From Pseudomonadota bacterium (lineage in GTDB: Bacteria; Pseudomonadota; Gammaproteobacteria; Steroidobacterales; Steroidobacteraceae), in assembly GCA_023423065.1 (NCBI GenBank), contig JAFAGC010000099.1, positions 1 through 32,331 on the forward strand: a stretch of DNA of 32,331 bases, given 5' to 3'. The position numbers were made by a program, and so were the translations under genes. Numbering within the stretch: position 1 is the first letter of the stretch; each line of letters begins with the position of its first letter. Below, in pieces: positions 8,630-16,262 of this stretch. Under the pieces are notes generated by a model. It was not told the DNA's origin. It did no database searches and saw nothing but the letters and a program-made list of their open reading frames with translations.

Positions 8630-10788
8630 TACGCGAGGTTCTTCGAGATCGGCAGCTTGCGGATGCGCTTGCCGGTGGCGGCGAAGATCGCGTTCGCCAC
8701 GGCGGGCGCGATCGGTGGGGTGCCGGGCTCGCCGGCGCCGCCCATCTGCTCGCCGCTGTTGATGATGCGCACCTCGACTTCCGGCGCCTCGTTGATGCGC
8801 AGGATCTGGTAGTCGTGGAAATTGCTCTGCTCGACGCGGCCGTTCGCGAACGTGATCTCGCCGTGCAGCGCCGCGCTGAGACCGTAATTGATGCCGCTTT
8901 CCATCTGCGCGATCACGCCGCTCGGATTCGCGGCGAAGCCGCAGTCGATCGCGCACCACACCTTGTGAACCTTCACCTGGTTGTCTTCCACCGAAACTTC
9001 GGCGACCTCGGCGACGATGCTGCCGAAGGACTCCTGCATCGCGACGCCGCGGCCGCGCCCCTGCGGCGCGCCGCCGGACCAGTTGCTCATCTCGGCGACC
9101 GCGTCGAGCACGGCGCGATGCCGCGGCTTGTCCGCGAGCAGCTTGCGGCGCATCTCCACCGGATCCTGTCCCGCGAGCACGGCAAGCTCGTCCATCGCGC
9201 AGTTCACCGTGAACCCGGTCTGCGAGTGGCCGACCGAGCGCCACCACAACACGGGCACGGGCGAGTTGCCCTCGTGCACGTCCACGAAAAGATTCGGAAT
9301 GCCATAGGGCATGTCGTTGATGCCCTCGACGGTCGTCGGGTCCCATTTCTGGCCCTTCGGAATGAACCCGTCGAACGGGCTGTTGCGCAACACGCCCTGG
9401 CTGGCGACCGACTGGTGCCATGCGATCGGTTTTCCATCCGCATCCACACCCGCGCGCACGCGCGACACCACGAACGGCCGGTAATACAGCCCCGCCACGT
9501 CGTCCTCGCGCGTCTGCGTCACGAGCACCGGCTTGCCGATGGCCTTCGATGCGAGCGCGGCATCCACCGCCGCTTCCGAAAACTTCTGCGCGCGCCGGCC
9601 GAATCCGCCGCCGAGGAACGCGATGTGCATCTTCACCGTCGACGGATCCACGCCGAGCACCCTGGCGACGGCGTCACGATCCGGCGACTGCATCTGCGTG
9701 CCGAGATACAGGTCGACGCCGTCCGCGCGCACGTCGGCGAGGCAGTTGAGCGGCTCCATCGGCGAATGCGCCAGGTAGGGCAGCTCGTATTCGACGTCGA
9801 TGCTCTTCGCCGCGGACGCGAGCGCCTTGCGCGTATCACCCGCGTCGTGCGCCACTTCGCCGGTCCGGCGCAGGAGCTGCCGGTATTCGCGACGCTGGTT
9901 CTCCGTGGAGAAGCCGCGGTTCGCGCCCTCGTTCCAGTCGACCTTCAGCGCATCGCGGCCGCGCTTCGCGGCCCACGTGTTCGTCGCGTAGACGACGATG
10001 CCCGCCGGAATCTCCTTCACGTCGACCACGCCGGATACCGCGCGCGCCGCGGTGTCGTCGATACGCCTGACCTTTGCGCCGACCACCGGCGGGCGCGCGA
10101 CCACCGCGAACAACATTCCGGGCACGCGCATGTCGAGACCGAACTTCGCGCTGCCGTCGACCTTGACCGGCGAGTCGAGCCGCTTCTGAGGCTTGCCGAG
10201 ATAACGGAATTGCGCCGGATCCTTGAGCGTGACCTTCTCCGGAATGGGCTGATCCGCCGCCGCATCGGCGAGCTTGCCGTACGTCAGCTTGCGCGAACCG
10301 TTGTAGACCACGCCGTTCTCGGTGCGCAGGTTCGCGGGATCCACCTTCCATTTTTCCGCGGCCGCGGCGACCAGCATCGCACGCACGCGCGCGCCGGCCT
10401 CGCGCATCTGCATGTAGGTGGTGCTGGTGCTCATGCTTCCACCGGTGAATTGCACCGGCGCGAACGGCACGTTGAACGCCGGGTCCGCGCCCGCGAATTC
10501 CACCTTCACGCGCGCGGGATCGACGTCGAGTTCCTCGGCGAGCGCCATCGCGATGCCGGTGTAGATGCCCTGCCCCATCTCGGACTTGCCGATGACCACG
10601 GTGACGGAATCGTCGGGCGCGACGCGCACGTAGGCGTTGGGTTGCAGGGTGCGCCCGGTCGCGGCGGCCGCATCGTCGCCGAGATCGAAGCGCCGCTTGC
10701 CGACGTACACGCCGACTGCGACGCCGGTGGCGATGGCGCCCGCGATGATGAAGTTGCGACGGTCCATACGGGGCGATGCATCGCTCAT
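8629..10788 (-). CDS. Tat-exported molybdenum hydroxylase large subunit (isoquinoline 1-oxidoreductase beta subunit/xanthine dehydrogenase family)
   Basis: Molybdopterin-binding catalytic subunit expected to hydroxylate an N-heterocycle or oxidise an aldehyde in the periplasm. A twin-arginine signal (DRRNFIIAG, Arg10-Arg11) leads into a hydrophobic stretch. Cofactor-binding motifs include KSEMGQGIYTG, FLGGGFGRRAQ and the C-terminal GGAGEPGTPP that carries the catalytic Glu of the family. The 719 residues match single-chain IorB-type subunits. ATG 10788 is supported by GGAG about ten bases upstream. The frame stays open to 11490, but that overlaps the divergent metallo-hydrolase and has no matching features. 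The small [2Fe-2S] subunit that normally accompanies it is absent on both sides. The substrate is unknown. Confidence 0.9.
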   Translation of the reverse strand: MSDASPRMDRRNFIIAGAIATGVAVGVYVGKRRFDLGDDAAAATGRTLQPNAYVRVAPDDSVTVVIGKSEMGQGIYTGIAMALAEELDVDPARVKVEFAGADPAFNVPFAPVQFTGGSMSTSTTYMQMREAGARVRAMLVAAAAEKWKVDPANLRTENGVVYNGSRKLTYGKLADAAADQPIPEKVTLKDPAQFRYLGKPQKRLDSPVKVDGSAKFGLDMRVPGMLFAVVARPPVVGAKVRRIDDTAARAVSGVVDVKEIPAGIVVYATNTWAAKRGRDALKVDWNEGANRGFSTENQRREYRQLLRRTGEVAHDAGDTRKALASAAKSIDVEYELPYLAHSPMEPLNCLADVRADGVDLYLGTQMQSPDRDAVARVLGVDPSTVKMHIAFLGGGFGRRAQKFSEAAVDAALASKAIGKPVLVTQTREDDVAGLYYRPFVVSRVRAGVDADGKPIAWHQSVASQGVLRNSPFDGFIPKGQKWDPTTVEGINDMPYGIPNLFVDVHEGNSPVPVLWWRSVGHSQTGFTVNCAMDELAVLAGQDPVEMRRKLLADKPRHRAVLDAVAEMSNWSGGAPQGRGRGVAMQESFGSIVAEVAEVSVEDNQVKVHKVWCAIDCGFAANPSGVIAQMESGINYGLSAALHGEITFANGRVEQSNFHDYQILRINEAPEVEVRIINSGEQMGGAGEPGTPPIAPAVANAIFAATGKRIRKLPISKNLA

Positions 10789-10836
10789 GGCGGTCTCCGC
10801 AAGCTCGGGTTCCCACGATGTTAATGTAAGGTCACC

Positions 10837-12258
10837 ATGGAATTGGAGTTCTTTGGAGCGGCCGGCGAGGTCACCGGGTCCTGCCACATCCTGCGGGTGG
10901 GCGGGCGTCAACTGCTGCTCGACTGCGGCATGATCCAGGGAGGCCGGGACGCCACCGAGCGCAATCGCGAGCCCTTCCCGTTCGACGCCCGGAAGATCGA
11001 CGCCGTCGTCCTGAGCCACACGCACATCGATCACTGCGGGCGGCTGCCGCTGCTCGTGAAACGGGGCTTCCGCGGGCCGATCTACACGAACCCCGCCTGC
11101 GCCGACCTCGTGCCCATCCTGCTCAAGGACTCCGCGTATCTCGCGATCCGCGAGGCCGAGCGCATGAATCGCGATCTGCCCCAGGGCGCGCAACGCAGCA
11201 CGGCGCTTTTCGACCTGGCCGACGTGGGCGAGACCCTGTACCTGCTCGACACGATCCTGTACGACAAGGTGCGCGAGATCCTGCCGGGCGTCCGGGTGCG
11301 CGTGCGCGAAGCCGGCCACATCATGGGCTCCTCGAGCATCGAGTTGTGGGTGAGCGAAGGCGGCGTGCAGCGCAAGATCGTGTTCTCGGGCGATCTCGGC
11401 CAGTACGACTCGCCCATCCTGCAGGATCCGTGGCGCTTCGATTCGGCAGACGCCGTGCTGATGGAAACGACCTACGGCGATCGCCGGCATCGCGACCGCA
11501 ACGACACGGAGCGCGAGTTCGGCGCGGTGCTCGCGGCCGCGGCGAGCGCCGGCGGCAACGTGCTCATCCCGGCGTTCGCGATCGGACGCAGCCAGGAGAT
11601 CCTCTATCTACTCGCGAAGAACTACGCACAGTGGCACGTCGCGCGCTGGCGCGTGTTCCTCGACAGCCCGATGGCCATCGAGGCGAGCGGCGTCTACTGG
11701 CGGCACCATGACCGCTTCGACGAGGAAGCCGCGCGACTGCGCCGCGAGTTCCGCTCGATGCCGCCGCTGCCCAACCTCGTGCTCAGCGAGACCTCGGACG
11801 ATTCCCGCGCCATCAACGGGATGCGCGGCGGCGCGATCATCATCGCGGGCAGCGGCATGGCCAACGGCGGACGCATAGTGCATCACCTCAAGCACAACCT
11901 GCCGCGGTCGGAGTCGCACGTGATCATCGTCGGCTACCAGGTGCCGGGAACGCTCGGCCGGCAGCTCGTCGATCGTCGTCCCGAAGTACGCATCCACGGC
12001 CGCGAAGTTCCCGTGCGCGCCCAGATCCACACGATCGGCGGGCTTTCAGCGCATGGCGACCAGGAAGACCTGCTGCGCTGGTACGACAATTTCTCCGGTC
12101 GTCCGCCCGTGTATCTCGTGCACGGTGAACCGTCGTCCGCGGAAGCGTTTGCGGTGAAGGTGCGCGAGCGCGGCGCGTCCGCGACGGTCACTCGACCGGG
12201 CCTGAAAATCGATCTGGCTGCCTTGCCCGTGCTGGCCCGCGACACGGTCACCGCGTAG
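10837..12258 (+). CDS. MBL-fold beta-CASP metallo-hydrolase (RNA-processing/CPSF-like type)
   Basis: Predicted zinc-dependent cytoplasmic nuclease of the beta-CASP group. Visible features: DCGMIQGG, the metal motif SHTHIDHCG (around residue 60), EAGHIMGSSSIEL, FSGDLG with the bridging Asp, METTYGDR, IPAFAIGRSQEILYLL (beta-CASP), GSGMANGGRIVHHL and GLSAHGDQEDLLRW near the C-terminus. The 473 residues equal the usual length of bacterial YSH1/CPSF-like proteins. ATG 10837 has AAGGT upstream and lies 48 bases from the divergent hydroxylase start. The MFS gene follows after 11 bases, so an operon is likely. Substrate RNA is unknown. Confidence 0.92.
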   Translation: MELEFFGAAGEVTGSCHILRVGGRQLLLDCGMIQGGRDATERNREPFPFDARKIDAVVLSHTHIDHCGRLPLLVKRGFRGPIYTNPACADLVPILLKDSAYLAIREAERMNRDLPQGAQRSTALFDLADVGETLYLLDTILYDKVREILPGVRVRVREAGHIMGSSSIELWVSEGGVQRKIVFSGDLGQYDSPILQDPWRFDSADAVLMETTYGDRRHRDRNDTEREFGAVLAAAASAGGNVLIPAFAIGRSQEILYLLAKNYAQWHVARWRVFLDSPMAIEASGVYWRHHDRFDEEAARLRREFRSMPPLPNLVLSETSDDSRAINGMRGGAIIIAGSGMANGGRIVHHLKHNLPRSESHVIIVGYQVPGTLGRQLVDRRPEVRIHGREVPVRAQIHTIGGLSAHGDQEDLLRWYDNFSGRPPVYLVHGEPSSAEAFAVKVRERGASATVTRPGLKIDLAALPVLARDTVTA

Positions 12259-12269
12259 GATCGTCGCGG

Positions 12270-13580
12270 ATGAACACACCTTCGGGCGCCCCGGCGTCAC
12301 CTAACAAAGAGCCCTGGTTCCCGGTCAACGGTTCGGAAGCCCGCATCGTCATCACGGGCTTCATGCTGCTGTTCTGCGTGCTGGGCGGTTATTTCGCCGT
12401 GCGGCCCGTGCGGGAGACCATCGGCACGGTCCTCGGCCGCGAAGCGACGCAGAACCTGTGGATGTTCACCGCCATCGTCGCGATCCTGATCGTGCCGCTG
12501 TACGGCTGGCTCGTCGCGCGCGTCCGCCGCGCCGTGCTGATCCCGGCGATATACGGATTCATGGTGGTCGCGTTTTTCGCGACCGCGCGGATCTTCGTGG
12601 ACCAGACGCCCGATCCGCTGGTCGCGAAGATTTTCTACGTCGCGATCAGCGTGATGAACCTGCTGCTGGTATCGATGTTCTGGAGCCTGATCCTGGAGAT
12701 CATCTCGAGCGAACAGAGCAAGCGGCTCGTCGGGATCATCGCGGCGGGTGGTACGGCCGGCGCGTTCCTGGGACCGATGCTGACGGCGCTGCTCGTGACG
12801 AAAATCGGCAACGAAGGCGTGCTGTATTTCGGCGCGGGCATGTACGTGATGGCCATCGTGCTCCAGCGCCTGCTGATGATCGAATGGCGGCGCATGTCGC
12901 CGGATGCGGGATCGGGTCCCGCGCATCTTTCGGAGCGCGAGCGCGCGCTCGGCGGCAATCCCTTCGCGGGATTCATGCTGGTGATGCGCAATCCTTACCT
13001 GCGCGGCATCGCGCTGTTCATCGCCGGCATCTCGGCTATCAACACGTTCCTGTACTTCGAGCAGCTCGAACTCGTGGAGCAGAAGTTCGAGGAGCTCGCC
13101 GAGCGCACGCAGGTGTTCGCGAGCCTGGATTTCATCGTGCAGTTCCTGGTCTTTCTCACGCAGCTCTTCCTGACCGGCATGATTGCCACGCGCCTCGGCG
13201 TGATCGTGCTGCTCGTGACCATTCCGCTCGTCATGGTGTTCGGACTCACCGTGTACGCGGCCTTCGGCACGTTCAGCGTGATGGCCGCGGCGATGGTGCT
13301 GCGGCGTTGGGGCGAATACGCGTTCATCCGGCCAGGCCGCGAGATGCTCTTCAGCAAGGTCGACAAGGAGAGCAAGTACAAGGCGAAGAACGTCTGCGAC
13401 GTGGCCGTGTACCGCATCGCCGACGCCGGCTTCGCGCAGCTCAAGAAGGTGCTCGACGTGATCGGCATGGGCGGTACCGCGCAGGCGCTCACGGCCGCGG
13501 CCGTCGCGGCGCTGTGGGCGGTCAACGGCTGGTGGCTGGGCCGTCGCTTCGTAAAGGAGAAAGCCCCCGCGGAAAAATAG
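12270..13580 (+). CDS. MFS membrane protein, ATP/ADP translocase-like
   Basis: Inner-membrane protein of 436 residues with about 11-12 hydrophobic helices. It begins with a short polar N-terminus and then FAVRPVRETIGTVLG, the motif seen at helix 1 in the bacterial proteins annotated as AAA-type NTP/NDP exchangers and related MFS members. Conserved-looking loops include GGTAGAFLGP and RWGEYAFIRPGREMLFSKVD, the latter with charged residues before the last helices. It starts 11 bases after the metallo-hydrolase stop. Free-living bacteria carry such homologues without known nucleotide parasitism, so the transported substrate should be left open. Confidence 0.85.
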   Translation: MNTPSGAPASPNKEPWFPVNGSEARIVITGFMLLFCVLGGYFAVRPVRETIGTVLGREATQNLWMFTAIVAILIVPLYGWLVARVRRAVLIPAIYGFMVVAFFATARIFVDQTPDPLVAKIFYVAISVMNLLLVSMFWSLILEIISSEQSKRLVGIIAAGGTAGAFLGPMLTALLVTKIGNEGVLYFGAGMYVMAIVLQRLLMIEWRRMSPDAGSGPAHLSERERALGGNPFAGFMLVMRNPYLRGIALFIAGISAINTFLYFEQLELVEQKFEELAERTQVFASLDFIVQFLVFLTQLFLTGMIATRLGVIVLLVTIPLVMVFGLTVYAAFGTFSVMAAAMVLRRWGEYAFIRPGREMLFSKVDKESKYKAKNVCDVAVYRIADAGFAQLKKVLDVIGMGGTAQALTAAAVAALWAVNGWWLGRRFVKEKAPAEK

Positions 13581-13678
13581 GGGGCGGACTTCTTCGATTG
13601 CCTCACGCGTCCGACGCTGGGTAGGACTGACCCCTTTCGCGGGGAAACGGGGGCTGCCCCGAAACTCGCGCGGTCGGC

Positions 13679-13891
13679 ATGCGTCCACCTCGCATGCCCT
13701 CGAGTGTCATCCGCCACTATCGCTACGATCCGGTCGATCATCACCTCGACGTGGTGTTCGTATCCGGGCGTCGTTATCGCTACTTCAACGTGCCCGAGCA
13801 GACGTACGACGAGATGCGGCGCGCGTATTCCAAGGGAGAATTCTTCAATGCCTGCGTGCGCGACCAATTCCGCTTCGCGCTGCTGAACTGA
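13679..13891 (+). CDS. KTSC-domain small protein
   Basis: 70-residue cytoplasmic protein that is almost entirely a KTSC domain: SSVIRHYRYDP, LDVVFVSGRRYRYFNVPE, then YDEMRRAYSKGEFFNACVR. KTSC domains occur alone or fused to lysyl-tRNA-synthetase-like or nuclease proteins; their function is not established. Two in-frame ATGs (13679 and 13694) are possible and neither has a good Shine-Dalgarno sequence; the longer is given. It is separated by 98 bases from the MFS gene. That gap contains only weak C/G-run hairpin potential. Confidence 0.82.
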   Translation: MRPPRMPSSVIRHYRYDPVDHHLDVVFVSGRRYRYFNVPEQTYDEMRRAYSKGEFFNACVRDQFRFALLN

Positions 13892-13893
13892 TA

Positions 13894-14016
13894 TGCCGCG
13901 CGAGCGCGCCGCCGGCCTATCTACTGACGATGGTCATCCGCGACGAGTGGGAGCACAGCATCGCGCCGATGGATGAGTTGCGTTACTCGATCACGTTCCG
14001 CAGCCGGCGGGGGTGA
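13894..14016 (+). pseudogene. Probable remnant of an AlkB-type 2OG-Fe(II) dioxygenase C-terminus
   Basis: Read in the frame ending at TGA 14014-14016, this stretch encodes RDEWEHSIAPMDELRYSITF followed by RSRRG and the stop. W-x-HSI-x-P followed by RYSITFR is the characteristic end of AlkB-family dioxygenases, where the His is the last iron ligand and the Arg binds 2-oxoglutarate. Everything upstream of about residue -15 is missing: no matching N-terminal domain occurs in any frame, and the KTSC gene occupies the preceding DNA in another frame. The only in-frame ATG (13930) would give 28 residues. Recognition is by eye from the family motif. Confidence 0.55.
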
Positions 14017-14060
14017 TTCCGGGTCCCGCGTCAGCGGAAACGCGAAAGGGCGCACGGCCG

Positions 14061-16256
14061 TCAGGCCACCGCGGCGTCGCTGTTCTTCTTGACGTGCGGC
14101 AGCGACACGCGGAAGCGCGTGTATTCGCCCGGCTTGGTCGCGATGCCGACGCGGCCGCCGGCCTTGTTCACGAGATCGCGGACCACGTCCATGCCGTTGC
14201 CGCGCGCGCCGCCTTCCGCCGTCGTGAAGCCGGGGCGGAAGATGAGGCTCGCGAGTTTGCGCGGGTCGATGTTCGCGGCGGCGTCGGGCGTGAGCACGCC
14301 CTGGCGCACGGCTTCCGCGCGAATCTTGTCGTGGTCGAGTCCGCGGCCGTCGTCCTGGACGCTGAGCTGGAATCCGTCCGCGCCCATCTGCGTGAATTGC
14401 ACGGAGACCGTGCCGGCCTCCGGCTTGTCCGCGAGCGCGCGTTCGGTAGGCGGTTCGAGCCCGTGCCGGATCGCATTGTGGATGAGTTGTCCGAGGATCT
14501 TCTCGATCACGCGCCGGTATGTTCCGGGCACGTCTTCGAGACCGACGACGACCAGGGAGACGCGCTTGCCGTACATGTCGGCCAGGAACTGCGCCATCTC
14601 GCCCAGGCTTTCCTGCGACAGGTCGGACAGTCGCGCGATCTTCTGCGTCGCGGAGGTCGGTTGCGCGGCATCGTCGCGCGCGATGCGGGGCTGGCGGATC
14701 GTCGTTCCCGTCGCCGTCGCGGACCGGCGCGTCGACTCGATGTCCGCGGGCGGCAGTTCGCCGTTCTGCACGCGCCACTCGCGCAGGCGGGTGACGACCT
14801 CGCCCTGGATCGCCAGATGGCTCAGCAGGTCGTCCAGCTTGACCGCGAGCGGCAGGAAATCGTTGCCCGACAACTGCTGCCGGTCGCGCAGCGCGTTGAG
14901 GGAATCCTCGAAGCGCTGCGCGCGCTCGCACACCGACGGCAGCGGCAGCCGCCTGGCGCGCGCATGGATGCCGCGGATGAGTTCGAGGATGAGCACGAGC
15001 TTCTCGCGGAACGCCTGCGGCTCGCGCGCGGGTAGTTTGAGAATGGCGCGCAGCTGGCCGGCCTTCTCGCGCGCCTCGGCGAGGAAGCCTTCGAGCCGCC
15101 CACCGTCCACGCGCATGACTTCGCCCAGCACCTCGGTGAGGCGCGGGTCGCGCGGCTCGATGATCGCGGCGGGATCGAAGCGCGCGGAAGCCTTCGGCGA
15201 CGATTCGCCGAGCGACTCCGGCGCGGGCGTCGTCTCCGCGAGCGGGCTGCTGTCGTCGGACGCGAGGGTCGGGACCGGGCCGGATGCCGTCGCGGCCGGC
15301 GGCATCAGCACTTCGCCCGATTCCGAGATCGCGAGCGCCGGGATGATTTCCGTCTTTTCGCCAGCCTTCCCCGCCGCTTTTCCGTCCGTTTCGCCCGCGT
15401 TCCGAGCCGCCGGATCCGCGCTGTTGGCGGGCTCCGCGACCGTGCTCACCTGGACGAGCGCCGGCAGCGTGACCGAGGGCGGCGCTTTCGGGTTCGGCAA
15501 CGAATCGGAGGTCACGTCGAGCGGGCCGAGGTCGAAATCGCTGGTCATTTCCGCGGACGCGGTCTGCGTCGCTTCGGGCTTGGCGGCTTCGCTGGCCGGG
15601 GCGTCGGTGGGCGTGGGCTGCTCCGCGGCGGGCGCGTCGATCGACGCCTCGTCGGCGGCGGACATTGGCATCTTGAGCGCCGGACGCGTGCCGGTCTCTC
15701 CGGCGATCCGCTTCGCGAAGGTGTCTTCGTTGAGGACGGGTACCTCGATCGTGTGCGGCACGATGCGGGGCGCGGAGATCCGCTCCAGCGAGACGATGAT
15801 GTGATGCACGCGGCCGTCGACGACGAGGCGCGCGAAACGGATCGCAAGATGGCGCGAACCCGAATGCACGCGCTGCAGTGGATTGGCGGTGGCATCCACC
15901 ACCGCGGTGGGATCGGCTTGCCACAGCGACTCGAGGTAGGCGACCGCCTGCCGGCGCACGTGAACGTCGACGACCTCGGAGAGCGCCTGCACGAACGCCG
16001 TTCCGGGCGCGCAGGTGTGGCCCAGCAACTCCGGCGCGGCCGCCGAGGCCTCGCCCATGAGCTTGTGCTCGCGGTCCAGGAACAGTACGCCGGCCTGCGA
16101 CAGCTCGAGCATCGCGTAGGCCTGCGCGCGGGCCACGACCAGCTGCTCGTCGCGGTTACGCAGGGCGCCGCGTTGCATGATCGCGTAGATCGACACGCCG
16201 ATGAGGCAGACGAGGGCCGCCGCGAGCGCCAGGATCGGGAAATTGAGGTATTCCAT
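14061..16256 (-). CDS. Membrane-anchored CheA-like ATPase with degenerate Hpt domain
   Basis: 731-residue inner-membrane protein. Order: one N-terminal helix (residues 5-26), a PAS-like region (about 40-160), a long Ala/Pro/Glu-rich linker (about 190-360), an Hpt-like helical bundle (about 385-465), then a CheA-type HATPase domain (about 540-720). ATP-site motifs are intact: HNAIRHGLEPPTER (N box, Asn594), DDGRGLD (635-641) and RGNGMDVV (685-692). In the Hpt segment, ARRLPL aligns with the usual ARTLGL, which puts Arg428 where the phospho-His should be; the only nearby His is 431. There is no CheW-like domain and no receiver. It is the last gene of the three-gene operon, six bases after the kinase stop. 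The ATPase call is firm; autophosphorylation is doubtful. Confidence 0.8.
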   Translation of the reverse strand: MEYLNFPILALAAALVCLIGVSIYAIMQRGALRNRDEQLVVARAQAYAMLELSQAGVLFLDREHKLMGEASAAAPELLGHTCAPGTAFVQALSEVVDVHVRRQAVAYLESLWQADPTAVVDATANPLQRVHSGSRHLAIRFARLVVDGRVHHIIVSLERISAPRIVPHTIEVPVLNEDTFAKRIAGETGTRPALKMPMSAADEASIDAPAAEQPTPTDAPASEAAKPEATQTASAEMTSDFDLGPLDVTSDSLPNPKAPPSVTLPALVQVSTVAEPANSADPAARNAGETDGKAAGKAGEKTEIIPALAISESGEVLMPPAATASGPVPTLASDDSSPLAETTPAPESLGESSPKASARFDPAAIIEPRDPRLTEVLGEVMRVDGGRLEGFLAEAREKAGQLRAILKLPAREPQAFREKLVLILELIRGIHARARRLPLPSVCERAQRFEDSLNALRDRQQLSGNDFLPLAVKLDDLLSHLAIQGEVVTRLREWRVQNGELPPADIESTRRSATATGTTIRQPRIARDDAAQPTSATQKIARLSDLSQESLGEMAQFLADMYGKRVSLVVVGLEDVPGTYRRVIEKILGQLIHNAIRHGLEPPTERALADKPEAGTVSVQFTQMGADGFQLSVQDDGRGLDHDKIRAEAVRQGVLTPDAAANIDPRKLASLIFRPGFTTAEGGARGNGMDVVRDLVNKAGGRVGIATKPGEYTRFRVSLPHVKKNSDAAVA

Positions 16257-16262
16257 GGCGGT

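Noticed and set aside
8548..10824. 758-codon open frame on the plus strand
   Set aside because: It is antisense to the molybdenum hydroxylase, which has all family motifs. The frame is His/Arg/Asp-rich, as expected from the complement of GC-rich codons.
10789..11490. Upstream extension of the molybdenum hydroxylase reading frame
   Set aside because: It overlaps the divergent beta-CASP gene and would bury the twin-arginine signal inside the protein.
13581..13678. C-run/G-run hairpin after the MFS gene as an intrinsic terminator
   Set aside because: Competing short pairings and no poly-U tail; cannot be distinguished from base composition.
12297..13688. 463-codon open frame on the minus strand
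   Set aside because: Shadow of the MFS gene; strongly His/Asp/Arg/Glu-biased with no domain.
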